A stretch of 47,107 nt of DNA, taken from NCBI GenBank assembly GCA_002709405.1, contig PAQV01000027.1, forward strand, positions 36,231-83,337, read 5' to 3'. The position numbers and the translations under genes are program-made. This document shows, piece by piece, positions 25,852-33,393 of the stretch (positions within the stretch are counted from its first letter, which is position 1; the number at the start of each line of letters is the position of its first letter). The notes under the pieces are model-generated. The model did no database searches. It was given only the letters and a program-made list of their open reading frames with translations, and was not told where the DNA came from. The DNA comes from Paracoccaceae bacterium (lineage in GTDB: Bacteria; Pseudomonadota; Alphaproteobacteria; Rhodobacterales; Rhodobacteraceae).

Positions 25852-26880
25852 TCAGGGCAAGTTTTCGCGAAGAACGATATCGATCCGAATGCGCTCTTGC
25901 GCCTCGAAGATCTCGGACCCGTCGCATTTCGCGCGCAGCACCCTGAGCGCACTGCGTACCAGGTGCCCCACGTTCTGATTGATCACGGCGTCGATTTCCC
26001 CGTCTTGCAGCGCAATGCGCGTGGACGGCGTCAGTTCATGGGCGACGACGACCAAGTCTTGCAGGCGACCGGTTGACCGAAGGGCGTTCAACAGGGCTAC
26101 GTTGCCGGGCCCCATGGAATACACTCCCAAAAGGTCCGAATTGGATCGAAACGCCTCGGCGATGATGCGGTCCGTGCGGTCTGGATCGTCGTGGGTTTCC
26201 AGTGATGGGAGAACCGAAATGTGAGGGAACGTTTCTGCCATGACCTCGTCGAATCCAAGCCGGCGTTCGACTGAATCCCTTGCGTGCATCGAATTGGTGA
26301 CGACCAGGACCTGACCCGATTTGGCGCAGGCGAACCGGCCCATCAGGACTCCGGCGGTTCGACCAGCCTGGAAACTGTTAATGCCGACGAAATGGTCGCG
26401 GCCGGAACTGGGTAAATCAGAGACCAATGCCACCACCGGCAAGCCCTCGTCCTTCAACCGAGCCACGGCGTCCCGGACCTGAGGTGTTTCGGGTGTCATG
26501 ATGGCAACCCCATCCAGCTTGTCCGCCGGCAAGGCGTTCAGGACCCGAACGACGGCATGTGGATCGTGAGACGGAACGGCTTCGATCCGGGCAGAGATCC
26601 GCTCGCCGATCTGAGCGCCGATCGCCTCTTGAAGGGCGGCCTTGAAGGTCTCCACGAACTGGCTTGCGCCATCCGGCAGGACGAAAGCGAAGCGGTATTC
26701 CCGCTGCCGGGCCAGGTTGGCGGCATATGTGTCGCGGACGTAGCCTAGCCGCTGCACTGCGTTCTGGACGCGTTCCACCGTTTGCGCGCGAACACCCGGG
26801 CGCGCATTCAACACGCGATCAACCGTGGCCAGGCTGACACCCGCTTCGCGTGCTATGTCGTGAACGGTCGGCCTGCCCAT
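25852..26880 (-). CDS. LacI-family transcriptional regulator of the ABC-dhaKL operon
   Basis: This 342-aa regulator has a LacI helix-turn-helix at the N-terminus (TVHDIAREAGVSLATVDRVLNARPGV, residues 5-30) and a ribose-binding-protein-like sensor domain from about residue 62. The ATVDRVLN version of the recognition helix occurs in regulators of pentose, inositol and polyol genes. It is on the same strand and directly upstream of the operon (252-bp gap). One copy of the candidate operator lies 37 bp before its own start and two copies lie before the binding-protein gene, suggesting autoregulation plus control of the operon. Confidence 0.88.
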   Translation of the reverse strand: MGRPTVHDIAREAGVSLATVDRVLNARPGVRAQTVERVQNAVQRLGYVRDTYAANLARQREYRFAFVLPDGASQFVETFKAALQEAIGAQIGERISARIEAVPSHDPHAVVRVLNALPADKLDGVAIMTPETPQVRDAVARLKDEGLPVVALVSDLPSSGRDHFVGINSFQAGRTAGVLMGRFACAKSGQVLVVTNSMHARDSVERRLGFDEVMAETFPHISVLPSLETHDDPDRTDRIIAEAFRSNSDLLGVYSMGPGNVALLNALRSTGRLQDLVVVAHELTPSTRIALQDGEIDAVINQNVGHLVRSALRVLRAKCDGSEIFEAQERIRIDIVLRENLP

Positions 26881-26916
26881 GCGCCCTCCTACAGTCTCAA
26901 AGGGTGGCGCGCTTTC

Positions 26917-26932
26917 TGAGGTACGTCAATCA
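26917..26932. promoter_or_regulatory. Candidate LacI-type operator, copy 3, upstream of the regulator
   Basis: TGAGGTACGTCAATCA, flanked by C and G (CTGA...TCAG), matches copy 1 at 14 of 16 positions. It lies in the 118-bp gap before the LacI-type gene, where it could control that gene. Confidence 0.6.
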
Positions 26933-26998
26933 GGTCCGGTCGATACCGTTGCTTCCTTTGCTGTTAGCAGGACAGATCTCGCCGTGAAACCGGGCACA

Positions 26999-27613
26999 TC
27001 AGAACAACCCGGCCTCGCGGGCCAAGAGCGCCGCCTGGGTTCTGTTTGCGGCTCCGACCTTGCGATAGAGAGTTTTGACATGCAGCTTGACCGTGGGCTC
27101 TGACAAGTCGAGATCCCTTGCAATTTCCTTGTTGGACTTCCCTTCCGTCAGCCCTTTCAAGACCTGCATTTCACGTTCCGTCAGCGATGCCGCCATCGGA
27201 TGATCTGCCGGTGCCGCGTCGGCGGTCATGAAATCGACGGGGGCATATTGTTCTCCCATCGCCATGAATTTTATGGCGTTTACGAGTGACTTGGCTGGCA
27301 GAGTCTTGGGTACGAAGCCGGCCGCACCGCATTCCAGTGCACGTTCGGCAACCTCCCGCGACGCCTGCCCGGAGATCAAGGCGACGCGCGGTGCGCCGTC
27401 CAGATGCAAGGCACGTTCCAAGCCATCAAGACCGTTCATCCCGGGCATGTTCAGGTCAAGCAGTACCAGATCGAATGGACCTTCGCTTTTGACCAGAGAG
27501 CACGCCGTATCGAAATCGGGCGCAGTTTCGGTCTGGATATCCCCGGCGGCCTCAACGAAGGCGACCAACGCATCCCGGACGAGATCGTGATCATCGGCTA
27601 TTAGGATTTTCAC
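26999..27613 (-). CDS. Two-component response regulator, NarL/LuxR type
   Basis: This 204-aa response regulator has a receiver domain (ILIADDHDLVRDAL; phospho-acceptor Asp53 in LVLLDLNMPG; Lys in VPKTLPAKS) and a C-terminal LuxR-type DNA-binding domain (LTEREMQVLKGLTEGKSNKEIARDLDLSEPTVKLHVKTLYRKVG, about residues 140-183). I chose GTG 27613 (VKILIADD) because AAGGAAAC precedes it and receiver domains begin there; ATG 27664 would add 17 residues. It is divergent to the secreted protein and hybrid kinase genes, and is the likely final receiver of that phosphorelay. Confidence 0.87.
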   Translation of the reverse strand: MKILIADDHDLVRDALVAFVEAAGDIQTETAPDFDTACSLVKSEGPFDLVLLDLNMPGMNGLDGLERALHLDGAPRVALISGQASREVAERALECGAAGFVPKTLPAKSLVNAIKFMAMGEQYAPVDFMTADAAPADHPMAASLTEREMQVLKGLTEGKSNKEIARDLDLSEPTVKLHVKTLYRKVGAANRTQAALLAREAGLF

Positions 27614-27755
27614 GCCGGTTTCCTTATGGCCCCAGGTTTCTGAGACACCGATCGTGCAGCCCATTGGTTAAACATTGGCGAACACCGACGCTGACATTTC
27701 CGAAAATGCATCGTAATCCTCGAGGCCACGGCAACCTCTCCTTAACGTCCCCCCC

Positions 27756-27771
27756 CTACCCTTTCGGATAG
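27756..27771. promoter_or_regulatory. 16-bp palindrome, candidate response-regulator site, copy A
   Basis: CTACCC-tttc-GGATAG (5 of 6 arm bases pair) lies about 30 bp upstream of a CTGACA -35-like box (27792-27797) and ATATAC-like -10 before the Moco-fold gene. That puts it near -63, a normal activator position. A close copy is at 31010-31025. Confidence 0.45.
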
Positions 27772-27849
27772 CGCCGTATCCCTATGCCCGTCTGACAGCG
27801 TTTGCCGGTTTCGGGATATACACCTTGTACCGAGAGAGGACCGCCAGAA

Positions 27850-28371
27850 ATGTTCAGCATTCGCAGGATCATTTTCGGGTTGGCCGCCGTGCTGATGCTA
27901 CCACTCACGACCGAAGTTTCCGCTTCGGAGCCTTTGCAAGCACCCACTGGCCAGGTTCTGTTGACTGTGTCGGGCGAAATATTCGCCACGAATCATGGGG
28001 ATGCGGCACAGTTCGACCTGGACATGCTGCGGCGGCTGCCGCGGATCGAGTTCCGGACAACGACCCTTTGGACGGATGGAGAGAAAACATTCGTTGGCGT
28101 GCCTCTCTCGGCGCTGCTTGATCACCTGGGGGCAAACTCTGGGCAGCTTCGCGCACTGGCCATCAATGATTACTCGGTAACCTTCGACCTGGCGGATATC
28201 GGTGCCGACGCTCCGATCGTCGCTTACCTGATGGACGGGCAGACGATGTCCCGCCGCGACAAGGGACCTCTTTGGGTTGTATATCCCTACGATTCCGACG
28301 CGGCTTACCAGTCGGAAGTCATCTATTCTCGCTCTATCTGGCAGTTGGACCGTCTTGTCGTAACCCGTTGA
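27850..28371 (+). CDS. Secreted sulfite-oxidase-fold (oxidoreductase molybdopterin-binding-like) protein without cysteine
   Basis: This 173-aa protein has a signal peptide (MFSIRRIIFGLAAVLMLPLTTEVSA, mature from about residue 26). The mature part resembles a truncated molybdopterin-binding domain of the sulfite oxidase family, with VPLSALLDHLGA, ALNDYSVT-like (AINDYSVTFDLADIGADAPIVAYLMDG) and KGPLWVVYPYD segments. There is no cysteine anywhere, so the usual Mo-ligating Cys is absent and catalysis is unlikely. The start is ATG 27850 with GAGAGGA upstream. It precedes the hybrid kinase by 16 bp, so it may be a periplasmic sensor partner. The family is often found beside such kinases; the ligand is unknown. 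Confidence 0.78.
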   Translation: MFSIRRIIFGLAAVLMLPLTTEVSASEPLQAPTGQVLLTVSGEIFATNHGDAAQFDLDMLRRLPRIEFRTTTLWTDGEKTFVGVPLSALLDHLGANSGQLRALAINDYSVTFDLADIGADAPIVAYLMDGQTMSRRDKGPLWVVYPYDSDAAYQSEVIYSRSIWQLDRLVVTR

Positions 28372-28387
28372 GGCTGCGGTTTCGGGC

Positions 28388-30964
28388 ATGATCGGCTTAA
28401 CGTCTCGGCCTGACACCCGGCGGCAAAGGCTGGTGCTTGGCTGGTTTGTTGCGTTGGTCCTGTTAATGGTCCTGTCGCTTTCCGTTCTCTACAGCCGTCA
28501 GGTCCTGAAAGACATTGCCCAGTTGCAATCCGCCAAGTCCGACAACGTCCAATGGACGCTGACCCAGCTTGAAGTCGAATACCTGATGCTGGCCAATGCC
28601 CTGGATCACCGGGCAGCCGATGGCACCGCCGATCTTGGCCAAATTCGAGAAAAATACGACATTCTTTTCAGCCGTCAGGCAACTTTGCGAAACTCTCCCT
28701 TGTTCAGGAGCCTGCTGGCAGCAGACACCGACTTTCGGGACGGCCTGGCGGTATTGCAAGACTTCCTGATGGACGCCTTGCCCCTGATCGACGGGCCTGA
28801 TGACACCCTTGCAGCCTCCCTAGAACGGCTCAGCACCGGCACCTGGGCCGCACGGGACACGGTTCGGCAATTGTCGATCGCCGGGCTGTCCCATTTTGCC
28901 GTGCGCGCCGATATGCAAAGAACAGCCATTGCCGGGACCTTGCGCCAACTTGCCATCGCAACGGCATCAATGTTCGTCTTGCTCCTGGCGCTCAGCCTTT
29001 ACCTGTTGCTGGTCAACCTGCAGAAAACCCGCCGGGGTGTTGCCCTGGAGCAGGCGAACCAGCGGATGAACACCATCCTTTCGACATCGCTGGATGGCAT
29101 GGTGCTGGCCGACTCTCACGGGTTCGTCATCGAATTCAATCGGGCCGCGGAAGAGATCTTTCAGTATCGAAGCGCCGACGCAAAGGGCCGACTCGTCAGC
29201 GACCTGTTCGTGCCCCAGCATTTGCGCGATTCCCATGACGCCAGCATGGCCCGTCTGCGCAGGGGCGGCGAACGGCTGATCGTCGGCAAGGGACGTGTCA
29301 CATTGGAAGCGATGCGCGCCGATGGCGAAGTCTTCCCGATCGAACTGTCCGTCCAATCCGCGTTCGACGGGGAAGCCGAGATCCTCATCGCCTTTGTCCG
29401 TGACATCTCGCAGCGGGTCTCTGACGAAAAGGAGCTGGTCCAGGCCCGCGACCGGGCTCTGGCCGGAGAGAAGGCCAAGGCGGATTTCCTGACGGTCATG
29501 AGCCATGAGATCCGGACGCCTCTGAACGGGCTGCTTGGCAATCTGTCCTTGCTCGCCGGGTCCCGGCTGAACGAGGAACAGCACCAATACGTGCGCAACA
29601 TGGACGTGTCGGGGCGCATTCTGCTGAAACATGTGGATTCCGTGCTGGATATCGCCCGGTTCGAAGCCGGGAAAGTCGACATCGCGGAAGACCCTGTCCA
29701 CCTGAGCGAGCTGTTGCAGAACCTGGTCGACGGGCAAAGCGGCAATGCCGGGCAACGGGGAAATGTACTGGAGTGGAGCTGGGTCGGGCCGCCGCAGCAT
29801 TGGGTCATCAGCGACGCGCAGCGGATCTACCAGATCCTGCTGAACCTGGTGGGCAATGCCATCAAATTCACCGAGCTGGGGCGCATCACGATCGAGGCGG
29901 AGCGTGACGCCAACCCCATGCCCGACAGCCCCAAGCGCCATATCGTCGAATTCCGGGTCAGCGACACGGGCCTGGGCATCGACGGCGATCAGATCACCTC
30001 TATTTTCGACGACTTCCACACCAGCGACACATCTTTCGGGCGGGCCGCCGGGGGGACCGGTCTGGGTCTGGGCATCGCCAAGCGGATCGTGACGGCGATG
30101 GGCGGCGAAATCGGGGTGGAAAGTATTCCTAACGAAGGCAGCACGTTCTGGGTCCGCCTGCCCGTCGTGGCAACCGAAGCACCGGCCCCGGCAGACCGGC
30201 CGCGCAAGCAACGGAAAGTTCAGGCGAAACTCGACATCCTCGTGGTCGAGGACAATGAGATCAACTTGCAGGTCGCCCGCAGCATGCTGAAGCGCGAAGG
30301 TCATATCGTCACCTGTGCGCATGACGGCCAGTCCGGCGTCGACCAGGCTGCAGAGAAACGGTTCGACCTGATCTTCATGGATATCTCCATGCCCGTACTG
30401 GACGGCCTGGAGGCGACGCGCCGTATCCGGGCCGGGGGCGGGCCATCGGCCAGCACTCCGATTATTGCCCTGTCGGCCAACGTGTTACCCCAGGACAAGG
30501 AACGGTTTCGCGACGTGGGCATGGATGGGTTCGTGGGCAAGCCGTTGACCCGCGATGCGCTGCGCGGCGCGTTGACCACGGCGCGCAGCGGCGCTCCGCC
30601 GGACGATCCGGAGACAAGCGATCCGGCAGAGGACATCGACCGGGACCAGATGGAGGACATGCGGTCCAACCTCGGCCCCGAGGCCTTCGCCAAGCTGCTG
30701 GACCGGTTCATCGCCGAAGCGGACCAATTGATGCGTGATCTGCCCGTTGACGGCGACCTGCCCGACGCGACCACGCTGCACGAGGTCATTGGGCGGATTC
30801 ACAAGGTGGCCGGCAGCGCGTCGGTCTTCGGGGCCGCCAAATTCCGCGAGTTGCTGAACGAAACCGAACGCGCGGCCGAACGGAGTGACAGGGAAAACGT
30901 CAGCGCCCTGATGCGCCGACTGCCGTCCTGCTGGACCGGAACGCGCAACCACCTGGCCCCCTGA
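28388..30964 (+). CDS. Hybrid sensor histidine kinase with PAS, receiver and Hpt domains
   Basis: This 858-aa membrane kinase has TM1 (about residues 15-37), a periplasmic helical region (38-185) and TM2 (about 187-210). PAS follows at about 222-345, then HisKA with His373 in MSHEIRTPLNG, and HATPase with N-box NLVGNAIKFTE and G-boxes DTGLG and GGTGLGLG. The receiver at about 615-735 has Asp665 in IFMDISMPV, and the C-terminal Hpt has His805 in RIHKVAGSAS. This allows a His-Asp-His relay to the response regulator encoded divergently. It follows the Moco-fold gene by 16 bp. The periplasmic part resembles a four-helix sensor and could dock the secreted protein (inference). Confidence 0.9.
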   Translation: MIGLTSRPDTRRQRLVLGWFVALVLLMVLSLSVLYSRQVLKDIAQLQSAKSDNVQWTLTQLEVEYLMLANALDHRAADGTADLGQIREKYDILFSRQATLRNSPLFRSLLAADTDFRDGLAVLQDFLMDALPLIDGPDDTLAASLERLSTGTWAARDTVRQLSIAGLSHFAVRADMQRTAIAGTLRQLAIATASMFVLLLALSLYLLLVNLQKTRRGVALEQANQRMNTILSTSLDGMVLADSHGFVIEFNRAAEEIFQYRSADAKGRLVSDLFVPQHLRDSHDASMARLRRGGERLIVGKGRVTLEAMRADGEVFPIELSVQSAFDGEAEILIAFVRDISQRVSDEKELVQARDRALAGEKAKADFLTVMSHEIRTPLNGLLGNLSLLAGSRLNEEQHQYVRNMDVSGRILLKHVDSVLDIARFEAGKVDIAEDPVHLSELLQNLVDGQSGNAGQRGNVLEWSWVGPPQHWVISDAQRIYQILLNLVGNAIKFTELGRITIEAERDANPMPDSPKRHIVEFRVSDTGLGIDGDQITSIFDDFHTSDTSFGRAAGGTGLGLGIAKRIVTAMGGEIGVESIPNEGSTFWVRLPVVATEAPAPADRPRKQRKVQAKLDILVVEDNEINLQVARSMLKREGHIVTCAHDGQSGVDQAAEKRFDLIFMDISMPVLDGLEATRRIRAGGGPSASTPIIALSANVLPQDKERFRDVGMDGFVGKPLTRDALRGALTTARSGAPPDDPETSDPAEDIDRDQMEDMRSNLGPEAFAKLLDRFIAEADQLMRDLPVDGDLPDATTLHEVIGRIHKVAGSASVFGAAKFRELLNETERAAERSDRENVSALMRRLPSCWTGTRNHLAP

Positions 30965-31009
30965 AAGCCAAGAAACTCCAGGGATTTACGACCCCAAGGG
31001 CTGGACCTT

Positions 31010-31025
31010 CTATCCCGACGGATAG
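31010..31025. promoter_or_regulatory. 16-bp palindrome, candidate response-regulator site, copy B
   Basis: CTATCC-cgac-GGATAG is a perfect 6-bp inverted repeat with a 4-nt spacer, 12 of 16 identical to copy A at 27756. It lies 46 bp after the kinase stop and about 115-350 bp before the first glycosyltransferase, depending on its start. A small transcript-end hairpin is the alternative. Confidence 0.42.
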
Positions 31026-31358
31026 GCGTCCATACGATCGTCCCCGCGATCGCTCCGTCCGTTATCGCGACAGTCCCATGGGCCCGGCGTAGAAGGAATT
31101 CACACCAACCGAGATCGCTGACCCATGACCCAAGCACACCAGACACCCGGCAAACTGAACCCCACCCCCACTGCGCACGTCCCGTGTGCCCTGCACGGGA
31201 TGGCCGGCACGGTGAGCGCGGGCATGGGCCAGCGTCTTACCGCCGCGCCGCGGGCCAAGGCCCCGGCCGGCACCCTTCACTCCCTGACCTTGGCGGCGGA
31301 CAACGCCCAGCGTTGCGCCGCCACCTTTTCCACGAATTCCGCACCGCGAGCCACTGCC

Positions 31359-32234
31359 ATGCCCTATTTCTCGATCATCGTGCCCTGCTACAATGCCGAA
31401 GCCACGCTGACCGCCACGCTGGACAGCCTGGCCGCGCAGACCTTCCAGAACTGGGAGGCCATCTTCGTCGACAATGGTTCGACCGACCGCAGCCTGCGCC
31501 TGCTGCAGGACCGCGCCGCCCGTGACCCGCGCATCGTCGTCGTGTCGAACCCCGGCTCGGGCCCGAGTGCCGCGCGCAACCACGCCGCCTTCACCGTCGC
31601 CCGTGGCAAGATCATCGCCTTCTGCGACGCCGACGACATGTGGTCGCCGGACAAGCTGTGGGACCTGCACCGCTTTTACCTGAAGACCCCCGTCGATGGC
31701 GCGTATGGCCGTGTCGCCTTTTTCGACAAGACCCCGCATGACATCCGCCGCACCTCGCAAGTGGGCACCGGTTCCCTGACCGTTCAGCAGCTGCTGCACG
31801 GCAACCCGGTCTGCACCCTGTCCAACCTGTCGATGCGCCGCGCCGCCTTCGTCAAGGCTGGCGGCTTCGACGAGACCCTGGCCCTGAATGCCGACCTGGA
31901 TTTCCTGGTGCGCATGATCGACGGCGGTGCCCGGATCGAAGGGCTGGACGCCCTGCACGTCTGGTATCGCCGCACCCGCACCGGCCTGTCCGCCAACCTG
32001 GTGGCCGAACGTCAGAGCCGCGCGCAAGTGCTCGCCACCGCACGCCGCCTGGGCTACGTGCCCTCGCCCCGCGCCGAGGCCCGCCACCTGCGCCGCCTGG
32101 CCCGCCGCGCCATCCGCATCGGTGCCGGCCCGATCCGGGCCGCCCGGCTTGGCCTGGCCGGCCTGGCCCAAAGCCCCGCGGGCTTCCTGTCGGCAGACAG
32201 CTCTGCCGCCCGCCCGAACCCCGCCTTCGCCTGA
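31359..32234 (+). CDS. Family 2 glycosyltransferase
   Basis: This 291-aa GT-A fold enzyme begins MPYFSIIVPCYNAEATLTATLDSL, the standard N-terminus of family 2. It has NGSTDRS (about residues 35-41) where most relatives have DDGSTD, and the metal-binding DxD motif in FCDADDMWSPDK (about 87-98). The C-terminal part is basic and alanine-rich. The frame stays open to an ATG at 31125, which would add 78 residues of low-complexity sequence; neither start has a good Shine-Dalgarno, and I prefer the short form. It is followed after 38 bp by a second family 2 gene. Donor and acceptor are unknown; surface polysaccharide is likely. Confidence 0.82.
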   Translation: MPYFSIIVPCYNAEATLTATLDSLAAQTFQNWEAIFVDNGSTDRSLRLLQDRAARDPRIVVVSNPGSGPSAARNHAAFTVARGKIIAFCDADDMWSPDKLWDLHRFYLKTPVDGAYGRVAFFDKTPHDIRRTSQVGTGSLTVQQLLHGNPVCTLSNLSMRRAAFVKAGGFDETLALNADLDFLVRMIDGGARIEGLDALHVWYRRTRTGLSANLVAERQSRAQVLATARRLGYVPSPRAEARHLRRLARRAIRIGAGPIRAARLGLAGLAQSPAGFLSADSSAARPNPAFA

Positions 32235-32272
32235 AGTCCCGTCTGACCCGCTTTCCAGAAAGGTCGCCCCCC

Positions 32273-33253
32273 ATGCCCAAAGCATCGATCATCGTCCCCG
32301 CCTACAACGCCGCCCCGACCCTGCTTCAGACGCTGGATTCCCTGCTGAACCAGACCTTCCGCGATTTCGAGATCATCCTGGTCGACGACGGATCGACCGA
32401 TGCAACCCGCCGCATCGCCGAGGCCTACTGCGCCGATCCCCGCATGCGCGTGGTACGCCAGGCCAACCGGGGCCCGGCTGCGGCCCGCAACACCGGGATC
32501 GCCGCCGCCCGCGGCCGCTACCTGGGTTTCTGCGACGCCGACGACACGTGGCACCCGCAAAAGCTGGCCACCCATGTCGAGCATCTGGATGCCAACCCTG
32601 ACGTGGGCCTGAGCTATTCGGCGACCACCATCATCGACGAAGACGACCGGCCTTTGGGACAGTTTCAGCAGCCCAAGCTGAACAACGTCTCGCCCGCGCA
32701 CCTGTTCAAGCGCAACCCGGTCGGCACCGTGTCGACCGTGGTCGCCCGGCGCGAGGCGCTGGAGGATGTGTCCTACCGCCCCTATTGCGAGAACGACCGC
32801 GACTGGGTCTTCGACGAGCAGCTGAAGGGCTACGAGGATTTCGAGTGCTGGCTGCGCCTGGCCCTGACCACCAGCTGGAAGATCGAAGGTGTCCGTGGCC
32901 TGCTGACGCGCCAGCGCGTGAACCTGGGCGAGCTGCGCGAGGGTGTCGATAGCCAGGTCGCCGCCTGGGAACAGATGGTCGCCGCCCTGCGCCCGGCCGA
33001 TCCGTCCTTCTTCTCGCAGAATGAACCGGCGGCCCGGGCGCACCAGCTGCACTTCCTGACCCGCAGCCGCGCCGCCGATCCCGAGGCCGCCCGGGCCGAT
33101 GCGATGCGGCAGGACGCGCTGGCCGCGACCATGCGCCCGGTGCTTGAAGCGCCGCGCCAGACGCCGGCCAGCTTTGCCGCGATGGTCCGCGACGCGATTG
33201 CCAGTGCTCCGGTCCAGTCGGTCCGGCGCGCCTCGCCCGCCAACTGGGTCTGA
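32273..33253 (+). CDS. Family 2 glycosyltransferase
   Basis: This 326-aa GT-A enzyme begins MPKASIIVPAYNAAPTLLQTLDSLLNQTF and has VDDGSTDATRR (about residues 36-46), RGPAAARNTGIAAARGRYLGFCDADD (about 64-89, with DxD) and the acceptor-side ED motif in GYEDFECWLRLAL (about 186-198). The start ATG 32273 is preceded by GAAAGGT. It is a likely paralogue of the upstream gene and probably co-transcribed. No export or polymerase gene is in the window, so the pathway cannot be named. Confidence 0.9.
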   Translation: MPKASIIVPAYNAAPTLLQTLDSLLNQTFRDFEIILVDDGSTDATRRIAEAYCADPRMRVVRQANRGPAAARNTGIAAARGRYLGFCDADDTWHPQKLATHVEHLDANPDVGLSYSATTIIDEDDRPLGQFQQPKLNNVSPAHLFKRNPVGTVSTVVARREALEDVSYRPYCENDRDWVFDEQLKGYEDFECWLRLALTTSWKIEGVRGLLTRQRVNLGELREGVDSQVAAWEQMVAALRPADPSFFSQNEPAARAHQLHFLTRSRAADPEAARADAMRQDALAATMRPVLEAPRQTPASFAAMVRDAIASAPVQSVRRASPANWV

Positions 33254-33262
33254 CATCGAGAT

Positions 33263-33319
33263 CAGGTCGGGCTGCCTGTCCCGACCTGTCTACCCTGCCG
33301 CCACGGCTCCCGGCGGCAG
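33263..33319 (+). terminator. Two hairpins after the second glycosyltransferase
   Basis: CAGGTCGGG-ctgcctgt-CCCGACCTG (9-bp stem, 33263-33288) starts 10 bp after the stop codon. A second stem CTGCCGCC/GGCGGCAG (33295-33319) follows. They probably end the glycosyltransferase transcript; there is no clear T-run. Confidence 0.6.
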
Positions 33320-33357
33320 GGGCCCCCGGTCCGCTGCCCCACCCCAGGACCGGGACC

Positions 33358-33393
33358 CACCTGGCCGCCCCCCCTGTCTCAGGCGGCCAGGTG
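33358..33393 (-). terminator. 12-bp stem overlapping the ackA stop codon
   Basis: CACCTGGCCGCC (33358-33369) pairs perfectly with GGCGGCCAGGTG (33382-33393) across a 12-nt loop that contains the ackA stop. One arm encodes the last four residues of AckA. It is likely the transcript end of the fabI-like to ackA operon, or mRNA 3' protection. Confidence 0.5.

Noticed and set aside
27614-27664. Response regulator start at the ATG 27664
   Set aside because: It is possible, but the 17 extra residues do not fit the receiver fold; the GTG at 27613 with AAGGA is better placed.
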